A stretch of 64,000 bases of DNA from Dendrophyllia cribrosa (lineage: Eukaryota > Cnidaria > Anthozoa > Scleractinia > Dendrophylliidae): assembly GCA_024195265.1 (NCBI GenBank), contig JAJLRJ010000006.1, positions 6,979,639 through 7,043,638 of the forward strand, read 5' to 3'. This document shows positions 1-11,689 of this stretch, one piece after another. The notes below the pieces were generated by a model, which worked only from the letters and a program-made list of their open reading frames with translations, ran no database searches and was not told where the DNA came from. Each line of letters begins with the position of its first letter. Position 1 is the first letter of the stretch. Made by a program: the position numbers and the translations under genes.

Positions 1-188
1 ATCTCTAAACATTTATTGTCAAAATATCATAAAAACGTCCTTTTCACTTGAGAAAGCTTTTTTGAATTCATTAGGTACAGTATTCAGTATATTTTAGAGA
101 ACAGTTGCATTGTGGAAGATTATCAGCACATCATTACACATCACTTATATGACGTCACATGCTGTTATAACCAGGAGCTTAAGCTCCT

Positions 189-1918
189 GGGCCCGGTTGT
201 TCGAAAGCCGGTTAAATCCTAACCTCGGGTTAAATCGCTCTAATCTGAGGTTAAGTTTTAACCGCAGGTTAATTCTGTTGTTCAAAGACAGGTTAAGGCT
301 AACCTCGTGTTAAACAGCGGGTTAAATTTAACCCTCCTAGCTAGGTGGGTTAAAAAACTAACCTCGGGTTAAATCTGACAAATATTCTTTGATTTACGGC
401 AGCGAAACGTTTTTGTAAAACAACAATAAATTCATGGAAGATGAATAACCTCCTCACTATAGCTGGGTGACAACCTTTTTTTTTTCTTTGTACGACAGGT
501 TGTGAAAGAGCGTTATAATTGCGAAATTGGCTCCAACGAACGCTGAACTCGTCACTAATCAAAAACAATGTGGTGGCAAAATGACAGGCGAGCGGTGCAG
601 TCAACAAATTGAAACTCCGACAGTTTTCCCTGGCATAGTTTCTACCTTTTACGCGATAAATAGAGTTCTTAAAAATCCATGAAGAGCTTTTTTTTACTTT
701 TCAAACAATAAAGCAACGGTAGCAATTATTTTGAACTCTTCGGATCAGCAGAAAGTTTGCCTTTACTTATTTGGGCTCCCTCTGTCTCCCCTAAAATTAC
801 AACCAAACTTCTAGAAGCCTTCTAAACCGGCATAAAAATCTAAGAAAAGGCCGGCAAGCTGTTCACTAGAGTATTCAGTATGAAGTTTTGTGTTTTATCG
901 GAAAATATTTCTTCAGAGGCCATTTATTTTGCGAAATTACTCCCTGAAAAGCGGGAAAATAACAACTCGAAATGGCGCCGGCCGCTCCGAAACTATTATT
1001 TTTTCGCCCTATGTACCAGCGTGCGAAACTGAAAGTAATTTCATTGTAAACACATTTTCGCAAAAAAATTTATATTGGCTTTATTCTCTATTTTACGCCA
1101 CTGCACTGATCCCATCGTGTCAGCACTGCAATATTATATTAAACCACAAAAGAACTGTGTCCTTTTATTCCAATTTTCTATGAAATAACGAAGTAAAAAT
1201 ATACTTCAGTAAAAAAGCATGTTTTATTAATCCGCCTTTCCTTGAAATGATACAAGTCTACCTCATTTTTCCAAAGTTTTCGGATAATGTCCGAGAATCC
1301 GTGTATGGGTTTGAGAAATAAACAGGCAAGCGGCTTGTTGAAATGATAAACTCAAGATCAAACTAATTCCAGTAATTTTCCACTTACTTTTTTATTTTTG
1401 ACTCCAATTAAATAACCTTCAAGATGTCAGTCTGGAGTTTTTTCACGCAGATGACCTCCACAACACTAGTTAATATTTTCAAGCTGTTTGAAAATAGAAA
1501 GATGCACAAAAAGTTCAGCTTCTTGTAGCCGTGAGGGTACAAATCCGTGAATGTGAGCCGTTTTTCCTTCTTGCCTGTGATGCTTGACCTTGAAATCCTC
1601 GAAAAATTCTTCTCAGAAGAGCTACTATTCGGCTACAAATAGAGTTAACTTTAAATTCTACAATATTTTACTATTTTATACTCAAAACATTTTCAATGGA
1701 TCGGGCGAAGCGGCTTCAAACACAACTTCCAAAGAGTATTATGGGATGCTAACCGTGGGTTAGTCGCGGTTAACCCGAGGTTAACTAACCGGTCCTCTAA
1801 CCGGGCTTTGAACAACGCCATTTCAACCTCGGGTTAGCAAACCCGCGGTTAAGAAATTTAACCTCCGGTTAGGCCTAACCGGAGGTTAGTTTAACCCTGC
1901 TTTCGAACAACCGGGCCC
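189..1918. mobile_element. Non-autonomous DNA transposon, 1.7 kb, 20-bp perfect TIRs
   Basis: Perfect terminal inverted repeats GGGCCCGGTTGTTCGAAAGC lie at 189-208 and, inverted, at 1899-1918. Just inside both ends are many copies of a short GGTTAA-type motif (AACCTCGGGTTAA and its complement) in both orientations, a subterminal repeat array of the kind DNA transposases bind. No open frame inside exceeds about 100 codons and none resembles a transposase, so the element is non-autonomous. A related end (CGGTTGTTCAAAAG) occurs in the short element at 42861-43001, and a diverged single end lies near 22898. Superfamily is not assigned because no clear target duplication can be read. Confidence 0.75.
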
Positions 1919-2987
1919 TGGCTGTTACCATAGCAACAAAGTGTACGAATTCATTAACTTTTACTCCTGCATTAATATGTGAAAGTTTGGTATGAACACT
2001 ACCGTTTGCTTCAGAGATATGCCTTATAGAACATTTCAGTTGGTTATTTCATTGTACATGACGGTAGTTGTTAAAGTCTTGTTGTTATATGTTCAAAATT
2101 GATGAAAATATTGATGAAAGACTGTTTTAGCCAATAAAATAATAATAATAATGATAATAGCATTTATTTAAACACGATAAAAAAATCGACTATATGACGT
2201 CATAATGACGTCACGTTACGTCATTATGACACCAAAGTATCTGTAGTTACTAGAATTCATGACAACATTATCCTGTGTAAATTTGGTGGCCATAGCATAA
2301 GCCGTTTCAGACCCGTCCCAGACGGTCAAAAAAAGTCCGGTCTGGATAGAGTTAAAAGCGTTCAAAGGGGGGCTAAAATGTTTCAGTTTGGTCGATCTGT
2401 AGATGCTTTAAGACAAAATGTGACGAATAATCACAATGTCACGCAAATCGATCGCGTGCGCATGTCAAATTAAATCCGTCAATATAACTCTAATTGTGAA
2501 GTTAAGGAGGCTCGAAAGGGTTTCTTACAGGTTATGTACATGTCAGGACAATTAAACATTAAAATTTAATGGTCTTAGTTTCTGAAACAAATTATAGATA
2601 AGCTTATGACAGGGATGTTAAAGTTTCCTTCAAGACCATTTATGACGTCATATCTGTTGTCATGGTAACTATAACTCTCCAAATATATACCCCTCAAAAG
2701 TCAGTTTTTTAAATCTATCTTTAAAACTAACTCGGTTACCTATGTTTTTTTATAAACGTTTTTAAAAGTTTGCAATATTCTTCACTTACTGTATAAATTT
2801 GAAAAAAAATCTGTATTGTGGAAATCGAGATAAATTGAAAAAGGCCTTTCAAAGATCAGGAGCCATTATATCGAGTTATATTTGTATTTGATTGGAAACT
2901 TATTTTCATATCAAAGGCTGTGCTCCAAGCCTCGTTTTGATACCGAGGCAGGAAGCAACTTGTAAATGGCTTATTGCACGGGGTTTA
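1919..2987. other. Non-coding stretch with TGACGTCA palindromes
   Basis: No exon-like frame is seen. The palindrome TGACGTCA occurs at 2194-2201, 2205-2212 and 2642-2649, and once at 150-157 on the other side of the neighbouring transposon. The same palindrome clusters at 28045-28067 and 28502-28509, so these are probably parts of one dispersed repeat and not gene regulatory sites. TGACGTCA is the consensus CRE (CREB/ATF site) in animals; function here is unproven. Confidence 0.45.
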
Positions 2988-4013
2988 CAGTATGTTGCCC
3001 AGTTTCCGGCCACTTTAGTTTGTAATCGCTATAACTCCTTTGTTTTGCACGGAAAATTTCTCAATTTCCTTTCAAAGACAGTTCATTTACTTACCTTTAA
3101 AACGTTAAATGGTTGGCAACCTTCCCCAAGTATTAAAGAAATTATACCATTTTTCGCAAAACTAGTAAGTTGCCCAGTTTCCGGCCAGCTAGTCCAGTTT
3201 CCGGCCACCGACTTAAAGTAAATTTTCCTTGAAACCGCTCGACGTAAACCGACTTGTAAGTCCCTTGATAATAGTGGTCGCCTAGTTATAAATATCAGGT
3301 AAGTTTCAATATTAAGCTTTGTCGCCTACTGTTTTACTATTCAAAATACGTATGACCTTAGTGACCCGGAAGCGTGTCTTCCGCAGTTTGTTGACAGACT
3401 ACTACAAAAACAAATCATGACTTACGTACTTTTAGTCACGCTATACATGCATAAGCTGTTGTTAATTCGTAATCTTTGTTACACTAACACATGTATCTTT
3501 AATTTCTCGACCAGGAAATTTTAATATTCGGTTCTTTCACTTAATAAGAAATAGGTTTTGAGCAATGTGTCTTTTAGTGGCCGGAAACTGGCACACTAGG
3601 TCGAAATCTTCGCTGAGAGTTGACTGCTAAAATTTCAGGAACAGCCCTATTCCAGCTGACGATGATAGATTCCCTAATCACTTTCATCTTTAATCTAATA
3701 TTTGTCCAAAAATTATGAAGCTCCTTGAGATATTTCCTGTGAAACGAGCTATTTGTTTATCTACGGTAGTTTTGATGTGCAGTGAAACGAGCCAAAATTA
3801 ATCGCTAAACGTTCAATCACCTGGACAAAACATTTCCTTCCTCAGCCGTTCCTTGTTCAAAAAGAACGCCAAAACCACCAATGTGTAGCGGAAATGTTCG
3901 TCTTTCTTTCGGAACGCTTCGGTGGACGAAAATTTAAAACTCCGACGAACATAACCGACGTAATTGTTTTTTGGCCGGAAACTGGTACTGGCCGGAAACT
4001 GGGCAACACACTG
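2988..4013. mobile_element. TA-flanked MITE-like element, 25-bp TIRs
   Basis: The left end (2988-3012) and right end (3989-4013) are inverted repeats matching at 24 of 25 positions. They begin CAGT and contain TTGCCCAGTTTCCGGCCA. Both outer flanks are TA, the target of Tc1/mariner-type transposases. The right end carries a second tandem copy of the TIR core (about 3971-3985), and further copies of the core occur inside near 3172, 3192 and 3579. No transposase frame is present, so this is a non-autonomous element; Tc1/mariner is an inference from CAGT ends and TA flanks. Confidence 0.7.
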
Positions 4014-6136
4014 TACACCATGCATGTTGCACGAACTTCTTGTGTGAAATCAAAACCAATAAATTGCAATTACATTTCCTTTTTTTTTCTTCTTTGTGAC
4101 AACAGCTCATGGATTGGATATACATCCTTACAATTAAAGTGTCAGTTCGATCACATTTTTAACTAGTTTAGGGAAAGTTTGAGTCAAGACATATATCACA
4201 TGACCCGCACGAAAAGACCGAAAGGCGCCAAAATTGTGGCCGGCGCTGTGGCGCTTGAGTTGAATGAATGAAATTAGCGAAGGAGTAAAAGTTGAAAAGT
4301 CTTTCCTGAGCTGCGATAGTCAGCTTAATTCTTGCAGTCATTTCAAGCAAAATGAATCGAGTAAACTGCCTTAAAGCTATTTGGTACGCTGGATTGTTAA
4401 AAAAGTCTAACAATGGACTGATCTGAACAGTTTGAGAAAATTTATAATTCAACTGACGATGTTCAAATGCTCTTGCTTATTTGTTTGCAGTGTTCATAAG
4501 GCTGAGATGAAGAAATGGTTCAGTTTGCAGCTTGGTAACAAAAGAACTGACGCATTCATCACGACTTTCTACAGTGGAAATGGAATTGCTTTTGTCTTGT
4601 GTGCAACAGTATGTAAACAGCTAAATTTAAGCTTTTTCAAAAGCTACGTTAAAACATTTCTTCAATATTATTCTTGATGTGCCGCGCGAAACCGGGATGA
4701 ATTCAAGCTTTGAATTTTCATCATCGAGTTTTAACGTTTGGATTGCTTTAAACATACATCTTGTTTGGACTGGCATGTCACCTTAAAATAAGGTAAAGAT
4801 GTTAATTCAATGTTGTTATTATTATTTTATTGGTCAAAATAATTTTATTCACTTGTTCACCTGTAAAACGGAAAAACGCAGTTTTGGCCAATGATGCACC
4901 GCATTTTAAATGTGTTCAGATTTATTTGTTTCGTTTATGTTTGTTAGCCATATTCGTTTTGATGTGTGGATAGATTGATGTTAACTGTAGACATTTATAA
5001 CACAAACTGTTTGGTTGGATTACGATATCTTCTCTTTTTATATAAGCTTAACTTTTCTTTCGTGTAAACTTGAAATAAGCTTACATCTTCGCGTAAGCTT
5101 ACTTTGAATTCACAATCGTTTCAGAATATATCAGAATGTATTTATATTCATTAGCTATGTCTTCTACTTTTCGATTTAATAGACGTCAGCAAGTAGTTTT
5201 AAAAATGGCATCAAATAAGTTTATGTGTGTTTCAGTGGATTTTAGCGAACTTGCGACGGTTGGTGAAAGCGGCCGCGCGTTGATAAAAATTTCTTACGAT
5301 AGAAAAACGGCTTTAAAGGAGTGGCCTCAAACCATCCTGTTCATTTGGAGCATTTTTGGCTGGAAGAATAAATGGCGTAAACTGGGTCAGTTTTTAGTGT
5401 TTTCTTTTGCGGGAAAACAATTTATGCTTAGCCAAATGCAGTTAAGTTTTTCTGTCGGTAAAGTCTTCTGGCGGATGTCTCTTCGATAGCCAAGTAAACA
5501 AGTAAGTTTATAAAAAGACCATTAAATGACTTTTTCGACAATCTGCACGTTCTGTTAAAAAAGGTTAATTATGATTAATCTGACACTAGTGTCTATTCTG
5601 TTGAGTCCTGCACGGTAGATAAAAAATATTTTTGTCTTTTTAAAAACTTCTAGCGTCGACGAAAACTTCATTTACAATCAGCTTCTGCAATCAACAAACC
5701 CGAAAGAATTTTATTTTCCATATAAGGTAGTATGTGCGCGCGCTCTCACTGCGTCAAAGGTGGCGCAATTTCTGCTAAAAATAGCCCAACACGTCCTTAA
5801 CATGGGTTTGCGTGGGCCCCACGCTTACGGTCTCCGTCCCCGATTATGGCTCCTGCAAAGATTTAAAAAAATTCCGCTATACAGTTTTTCTAAAATGTCT
5901 CAAATGTTAGATAAAGTTGAATGCTACTTGCATGAAAATTTTTAACATAGGTCACCCAGCAAATTTTTGAGATAAAGAGGAATATTTTATGCACGATTTA
6001 TTTCCGGTTCGCGCGATTTTAGGCATTATTTTCATTTCCGGTGCTTTTTGATAGGAAAATCAGCTGACGCGTGCGTCAATGCATGACGAGTGCACGTCGC
6101 GTGCGCACGCAGCTGAAAACCCTTTCTAGCCTCCTA
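4014..6136. other. No supported gene
   Basis: Only short chance frames occur, the longest being 117 codons at 5136-5489 with no recognisable domain, splice context or family resemblance. Three AAGCTTA motifs cluster at about 5043-5100. A run of alternating CG/GC-rich sequence lies at about 6060-6120. Nothing here supports a gene. Confidence 0.4.
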
Positions 6137-6817
6137 GGTGGCTGAACACAGTTTGCACGCGCTCTTCAATTTCAGCTGCTTACGTGAGTCAGCACGTGCA
6201 GAGTTTTGACAAAAAAAAACAAACGTGGCGCCTATTCAGCGATCATTTTATTTTGCTCAGCCTGGATGGCGAAAGTGTTTGGTCGTTTTTGTCTTTGGAT
6301 CGAGAACCCAGTCAAATGCAACGCATGCGCAGTTGACCAAAAAATTGTGACTGGATGTTTTAGCGACTTTCCTCGGAAACGTGCTGATTTCTACGGAACC
6401 ACTCGTTAGAATTTAACGAATTTTGGCACAATAATAGTTCCGAATATGCCGAACTCACCTGCCATCAGAGATTTTTACAAAACGCGAACATATTAAACCA
6501 CAAATTACGGAAGATCCCTCTGTCAAAATTACATGAGACCAGTGTTAACATGCAAATATTTTTACAAGTTCACTGAAGACAAATGATGGACAAAATCTAA
6601 CGACTAGATTTTCTGAAAATAAACGAAACCAAATATTGCAGGCTGATTTACAATCCACCGTGTTGCCATGGCAACACCCTAAAAACTCAACAAAAATATC
6701 AAAATACATAGCTTGTTGCTTAATCGTATGACTCACCAATTTTGGGCGCCCAGACGTTAGTAGTTTTAAAATGACAATGAATGACGCATAGGTACAGTGA
6801 AACTGTGTTCAGCCACC
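6137..6817. mobile_element. TTAA-type MITE, TIR GGTGGCTGAACACAGTTT
   Basis: An 18-bp perfect inverted repeat GGTGGCTGAACACAGTTT marks 6137-6154 and 6800-6817. The right flank is TTAA (6818-6821); the left flank is CCTA, probably a mutated TTAA. Non-coding inside. TTAA targets are used by the piggyBac and Kolobok superfamilies; ends starting GG fit Kolobok/T2-type MITEs better than piggyBac (CCC ends), but this is inference. Confidence 0.65.
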
Positions 6818-7338
6818 TTAAATCTCTTTGAAAAATTACAGCGTGATTGCGCTCGCATCAAGTTCAAGTCTTGATACAATGCCGCATGCGCAGTTTTGTA
6901 ATTTATAATTCAACACATTGATACACTGCTCAAATATGGTCAAATTTGTTGCTCAAAGTCAACTAGCGATCTGATTGGCCTAGACTCGAAAACCGCTAAA
7001 AAGTTAAGGTTCAAGGTGCATTTTGTCTAATTATTTTAAGGTTTCAAGTAATTTGAGACCCAATCGCACAACATGCAATTTTTAAAAGATATTGTATTTG
7101 GGGAACTTCATCAAATAAGCACAATTATTAGCTATTGTTTTCTGCTGTTCTGATTGGTCAAGCACAAACATTTCCCAAAATTTATTTGACGCAAATGGAT
7201 TTTCTTTATTTTTATACTGAAATATAATTATAAACCATCAGCCCCTCCTCTATTCTTAAAATCAAAGATATTCTATGTGGGAAAGAGCCAATGCGGCAGA
7301 ACAATGAAGTTTACGGTAGTTCTGATGTGGAGCATCAC
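6818..7338. other. No supported gene
   Basis: AT-rich spacer between two TTAA-type elements. No frame of interest and no clear repeat structure seen. Confidence 0.35.
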
Positions 7339-7342
7339 TTAA

Positions 7343-8124
7343 GGTGATTCCTCTGAAATAAAAGTTGTCGAACGATTTTTTTTAATTTTCCCTAACAGCT
7401 CCCTACCATAAGTTGTTTCGAAAAATTCAATAAGAAAGATAGGTCACCATGCTCGGTAAAGAGATATGATGGACCAATGTTGCCCCATTTATGCCTATAG
7501 CAATACCGATCACGCACGTCATTATTTGATCCATTCGGTTCATGTTTCTTTTCCCGGTAACCCGTGAAAGCAAAGTTTACAATTCTTCAAAAAACTTGAC
7601 AGGTTAAAGGCTCCACCATATGGGAACACTTTGAAATAAAAGTTATAAAAAAGTCACACATCTTCAAATGACACGGACTCAAAACATTCCTCGCGTCCAT
7701 GTTTTCAAGGTCATCAATTTGCTCCCACGAGTAACTGATTTGAGAACGTTTTTATCGATATCTTTTTTTCCTGTCGAGGAATTTTTTTTAACTTTTTTAA
7801 CTTAAAAAGCATTAATTTAACATCAAAATGATGCAATAAAAAATATAGGTCACCATGCTCGTTAGAGAGAAAAAGACAGTCGTATTTTCTAACGAGCTTG
7901 CAGGCCTTGCAGACGCTTACACTGTCGTTTGATTTTCTTTTCCTCTCTAGATCTTGAAACAAAATTTCAGTTCTTTTTTTCACTGATGATTTTATGAAGC
8001 GCCCATTTTTATGCCTGGTGAGGTTTCCGGCCAAAAAAGCAGCCATGTTTTAATGCTGCCGATGTTGCGAATTACGTGTGTTATGCGCAGTACAGGATGC
8101 GCAGTGCAATACTGAGGAATCACC
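7343..8124. mobile_element. TTAA-flanked MITE, TIR GGTGATTCCTC
   Basis: GGTGATTCCTC at 7343 is matched by its complement ending at 8124, with TTAA on both outer sides (7339-7342 and 8125-8128). A 110-codon minus frame at 7714-8046 has low-complexity Lys/Phe composition and no domain. The right-hand TTAA is shared with the next element, which starts at 8129. Confidence 0.65.
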
Positions 8125-8128
8125 TTAA

Positions 8129-8847
8129 GGTTACAGTGTACCTTCAGATCGAAAATTTATTGAATTTTTTTTTTTGGCGTCAAAATAAAGTTTACAGAAT
8201 GAACTTTCATCCAAAAAAAAATTATCGAAAAATAGTGAAAATTGATGGAGAAATGACGGTATAACTTATGTGGGCGGAGTTTGTTTATGAAGCGATATGT
8301 TTTTCTAAGCGCTGTTTTCTCCAAGTTAATTATTCGCTTGTAGGGGACACTTCAAAGAACTACAACTCAAAGGGAATTTGTTCGATTTTCCTCAAATTTG
8401 GACAGAAGCTTGGCTAACATATAATCAAAAAAAATGTGTCGGCGAATTTCTTATTTCCGAAAACTTTTTCGTCAAGAGCCATTTCCGTGCGATCCCTCCA
8501 ACTTTTTTTCTCCTTTTTTCGAAAATATTCGGTAACTTTTCATTGCAATTGAATATGGGAAATCGCCGATACGTTTTTTTAGCGCTTCGTGTCCGGAAAC
8601 CCGAGAACAAATCAAATTAGCAAAATACAATAATCGCTTTGAGTTATAGCGTTTTAAAGCTGATTCGGACGTTCGAATTTAGACGTCGTAAAAAATTCAA
8701 CAATTCATTTTTTTACCAAATGGTTTCTATATTTAGATAGCCAGCTTTATAAGCTTTAATTTGATATCTAGGTTTAGGTATATTAAGTGTAATCTTAAGA
8801 CGCTAGAGCTGTTATAGTGGAGACACCCTCGAAGGTACACTGTAACC
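8129..8847. mobile_element. TTAA-flanked MITE, TIR GGTTACAGTGTACCTTC
   Basis: GGTTACAGTGTACCTTC at 8129-8145 is the complement of the sequence at 8831-8847. TTAA lies on both sides (8125-8128 and 8848-8851). The element abuts its neighbour on one TTAA, which means two independent insertions used the same four bases. It is non-coding. Confidence 0.7.
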
Positions 8848-8904
8848 TTAATAGCTCCGCAAACGTTTTGGCATTCGTTGCTTGTTGTGTAAGAAATGGC
8901 GCGA

Positions 8905-9210
8905 GGTAAAATATTGTTGTAGGCCTTTTACTTAATAAAAGGTTGTATATCTCAATGTATTTTTTCTCGAAACTGTGTGATTTGTTATCAATGTGTTGAA
9001 TTATAAAACAGTTAGTGTTCAAGCTTGCGCAATATAGACAAAGGCGCCACTTTCATTCATGAACTGTGTGATGTTGCAAGTTTCGCGCAGTAAAACATAT
9101 ATAAGTTTTTTTCTTAAATAAAAGGCTTGTCAGCGATATTTTTTATTCAAACTGTGCTTTGTTATTAATGTGTTGAATTATAAAACTATTATAGCGCTCA
9201 AGCTTGCGTG
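8905..9210. repeat. Diverged tandem duplication, period about 185 bp
   Basis: Two copies of a block containing ATGTGTTGAATTATAAAAC followed by TCAAGCTTGCG occur about 185 bp apart (the anchor is near 8990 and again near 9168). Each copy is preceded by an AAACTGTG motif and an AATAAAAGG motif. Confidence 0.5.
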
Positions 9211-9223
9211 ATATCGCCGAATA

Positions 9224-9383
9224 GCCCTTTTCACGGTTGATTTTTCTCATTTGCATTACAATGTTATCCAACGTGGATGCGAGGCAATTTCGGGCTAAAA
9301 CTACAAAATAGCCCGAAATTGCCTCACATACATGCTAGATTTCATTGTAATGCAAATGAGCAGAGTTAACCGTGAAAAGGGCT
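9224..9383. mobile_element. Palindromic TA-flanked MITE, about 160 bp
   Basis: GCCCTTTTCACGGTT at 9224 is matched by its complement ending at 9383, with TA on each side. The inner part is also self-complementary (ATTTGCATTACAATG with CATTGTAATGCAAAT, and GAGGCAATTTCGGGCTA with its complement), so the element folds almost end to end. It sits between the arms of an outer inverted repeat (GTGATATCGCC near 9208 and GGCGATATCAC near 9427), suggesting insertion into an older palindrome. Confidence 0.65.
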
Positions 9384-9691
9384 ATTGTAGCCGACTCGGC
9401 CTATGGCCTCGTCGGCTAAGTATTAGGCGATATCACGCGCGCTTTCGCGAGCACATCAGTAATCTCCGCAAACATGATAAACTTACAGATTTTCCCCCGA
9501 ATCAGTGAAAATAACATTAGGGGAACACATTCACTTTGCAAAGAGAATGCAAGTACTTCAAAAACCTGAGCTAATCAGACATCTTGTACCGGGCCACCAA
9601 CATTTCTAAATCTCGATTATAAACAAAATGCAGTGCTCTATCCAGGGGACAATCAAAGTGACACATTTGCTGTCTTTTCGGCAATTTCCAG

Positions 9692-10421
9692 AATGTCAAG
9701 TTGCTCCTCTCGGCATGGAAACTGGCGCCATCTCGGATGCACATGTTACAGCTTCTTCACAGTGGGATGGCAATCATGCCACTTTCCAGGGAAGACTTAA
9801 CTTTAAAGAAGGTGGAGGCAAAGCGGGGGCATGGTTAGCTCGTTCAAATGATGTAAACCAATGGCTCCAGGTTGATCTGGGTAATCAACACACCAAAGTA
9901 ACTGGTGTAGCAACGCAAGGCAGAAATGGCTACCGCCAATGGGTAACTAAATACAAACTGCAGTACAGTCTCGACGGTGTCAACTTCTATTACTACAAGG
10001 ACCACGGACAAAGCGAAACTAAGGTGAGATAGTCTTGGCCACAGCAACTTTGATTAACTGTTTTTCGAGGCGTCATTAATTGGAAAACAAATTTTCGAGA
10101 TAAAAATAGTCAACTTATAAAAGAATTTGTGCCCATACAAACTGAAAAAAAGAAAACATCCCCGATGTTTGCAAACATGACAACCGTTTCAATAAATTCC
10201 CCTACGCATCACTCCTCACCGTTGTGATAAATGACAATTCTTCGGTTTCTTTCCCTAAAGTTGTCCTGTCTTCTTGATTCAGGAGTTTGTTGGAAATATA
10301 GACCGGAACACTGTGGTTTATCACAAACTAGGCAATGTTATCAGAGCACGTTACATTCGTTTTCGACCAACAGCTTGGCACAATCACATAGCAATGAGAG
10401 TGGAAGTGTATGGATGTCAAG
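9692..10421 (+). pseudogene. F5/8 type C (discoidin) domain exons of a broken gene copy
   Basis: Two exons encode a full F5/8C domain. Exon A is 9692-10023 (acceptor TTTCCAG, donor GTGAGA); exon B is 10283-10421 (acceptor GATTCAG, donor GTACTG). The frame enters in phase 1, crosses the internal intron in phase 0 and leaves in phase 1. Family hallmarks include an N-terminal Cys, the W-LQVDLG core, the VTGVATQGR strand, KLQYSLDG, the ARYIRFRP strand and a terminal VEVYGC. F5/8C domains are extracellular glycan- or lipid-binding modules. Exon B must splice to a further phase-1 exon, but the next recognisable exon (11108) is phase 0, so the partner exon is missing. No upstream coding exon is visible between 1 and 9691. 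Most likely a partial, degenerate duplicate of the intact gene at 23793-38911, though the 5' part of a real gene could lie outside the window. Confidence 0.7.
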
Positions 10422-10720
10422 GTACTGATAATTTTTCGCTGCGAATTTACTCTTATTGTACATGTTTTCGTTTTGGTTTGCTGCAAAGTTTTCCTTCTGC
10501 ACAGTGTTTTTCAAAGAGTTAAAATAAGTCCTAAAGGGGAGTTAAATCAATTCCTTACACTGGAGTTATTTTTTTTCGTAGTTATTTCAACTCCAAAGTA
10601 GAATTATTTTAACCCCCCAAAAGTAGCTATCAACACTACTTCTTTGAGCTTAACAGGCCGTTTTGTTGCTATAGATACGTGTGTAGCGTTTGCGCATTGT
10701 TGTAAATTTGTCTGCTTTAA

Positions 10721-11054
10721 GGTGGCTCCAAGTAGTTTTTTGGGGGGTCACACTTCCTTTTGAATGCGCTTAAACATAATCTTACTTTAGCTCAAGAATG
10801 GGAATTTGATACCAGATGTTAGGCTTGGATGAAAGTTTTGAGCGATGCTCTTTTTATGCTAATCGGCGCTTCCATAGCAACGGTAAACAAGTATGGCGAA
10901 AAACAGTTTTTCCTAATTATCTTTCGATTTTGGGGCTACCCGCGACAAGTAAATAAATGCACTATAATGTACACAGTGTAGCTAAAGTAAGATTATGTAT
11001 AAGCACATTCAAAGAGGGACTCGTGTGACCCAAAAAAAACTACTTGGAGCCACC
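10721..11054. mobile_element. TTAA-flanked MITE, TIR GGTGGCTCCAAGTAGTTTTT
   Basis: GGTGGCTCCAAGTAG begins at 10721 and its complement ends at 11054, with TTAA on both flanks (10717-10720, 11055-11058). The inverted arms extend about 35 bp, reaching a GTCACAC / GTGTGAC pair. It inserted in the intron just upstream of the third F5/8C exon of the broken gene copy. Confidence 0.7.
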
Positions 11055-11107
11055 TTAATTGCATTTGCTTGAAACTATTTGTCCTGAAGTTTTTTTTTGT
11101 CTTTTAG

Positions 11108-11221
11108 GCGTTTACAGAAAACAGTGATCGATATAATATTGTGGAGCATTCACTCAGTACTGCTGTCAAGGCCCGATTTGTTCGGTTTCATCCAGTTACA
11201 TACCGGCCTGGCCATGTTTAA
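11108..11221 (+). pseudogene. Orphan second-half F5/8C exon, frameshifted
   Basis: After acceptor CTTTTAG this 38-codon frame matches the terminal exon of the intact gene (38771-38911) almost codon for codon, including the string [11 protein letters not shown]. Between the TAC codon and the TGT that follows it, this copy has 11 nt where the intact copy has 12, so the frame shifts and stops at 11219-11221. The end of the domain is therefore lost. No matching first-half exon lies between 10421 and 11108. Intron sequence upstream and flank sequence downstream are also homologous between the two loci, so this is a duplicated gene end, not a retrocopy. Confidence 0.75.
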
Positions 11222-11285
11222 GAATTGTAATATTTGTATAGGTAATCATACGGTTTCGAGTTCAATTTGGGATTAATTTGCACGA

Positions 11286-11362
11286 GTGAGTTTTTGAAAA
11301 AGCTCAAAATTGCACGAGCCGCTTCGGCGAGTGCAATTTTGAGCTTTTTCAAAAAAACTCAC
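11286..11362. repeat. Hairpin, arms about 33 bp
   Basis: A near-perfect inverted repeat: one arm runs GTGAGTTTTTGAAAAAGCTC onward to GTGC and the other is its complement ending ACTCAC, with a short GC-rich loop (GAGCCGCTTCGGCGA). Probably a small foldback MITE. Confidence 0.6.
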
Positions 11363-11395
11363 ATTATTTATATATTATCTTAATCTTTACCTTTA

Positions 11396-11676
11396 GAGCA
11401 GTTTTCAATTGAGTGTCGTAAAACCAAAACCAAAGTAACTACTCTGACCAATCACAGCAGTCGTAAACAATCCAATGAACCAATTAGAGCTCAAAGCAAT
11501 TACATGTCGGCGGCGCCAAGCGCGGGAAAACACGTGCGAGCAAGTCACGATTGGTTTTGGTTTTATTTCTGATTGGTCGAGAAAGTGGCGCGAGAGTTTT
11601 TAGCCAATCACAAAGCGTAACATGTAAAACCAAAGCAATTGTGTAATTACTTTCGACACTCAATAAAAAACTGCTC
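11396..11676. mobile_element. TA-flanked MITE, 280 bp
   Basis: GAGCAGTTTTCAATTGAGTG at the left matches the complement of the right end (CACTCAATAAAAAACTGCTC), with TA at 11394-11395 and 11677-11678. Non-coding. Confidence 0.6.
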
Positions 11677-11689
11677 TATCTATCGCCTT

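Noticed and set aside
5136..5489. 117-codon plus-strand frame
   Set aside because: No domain, no repeat or splice context, in a region with only transposon relics.
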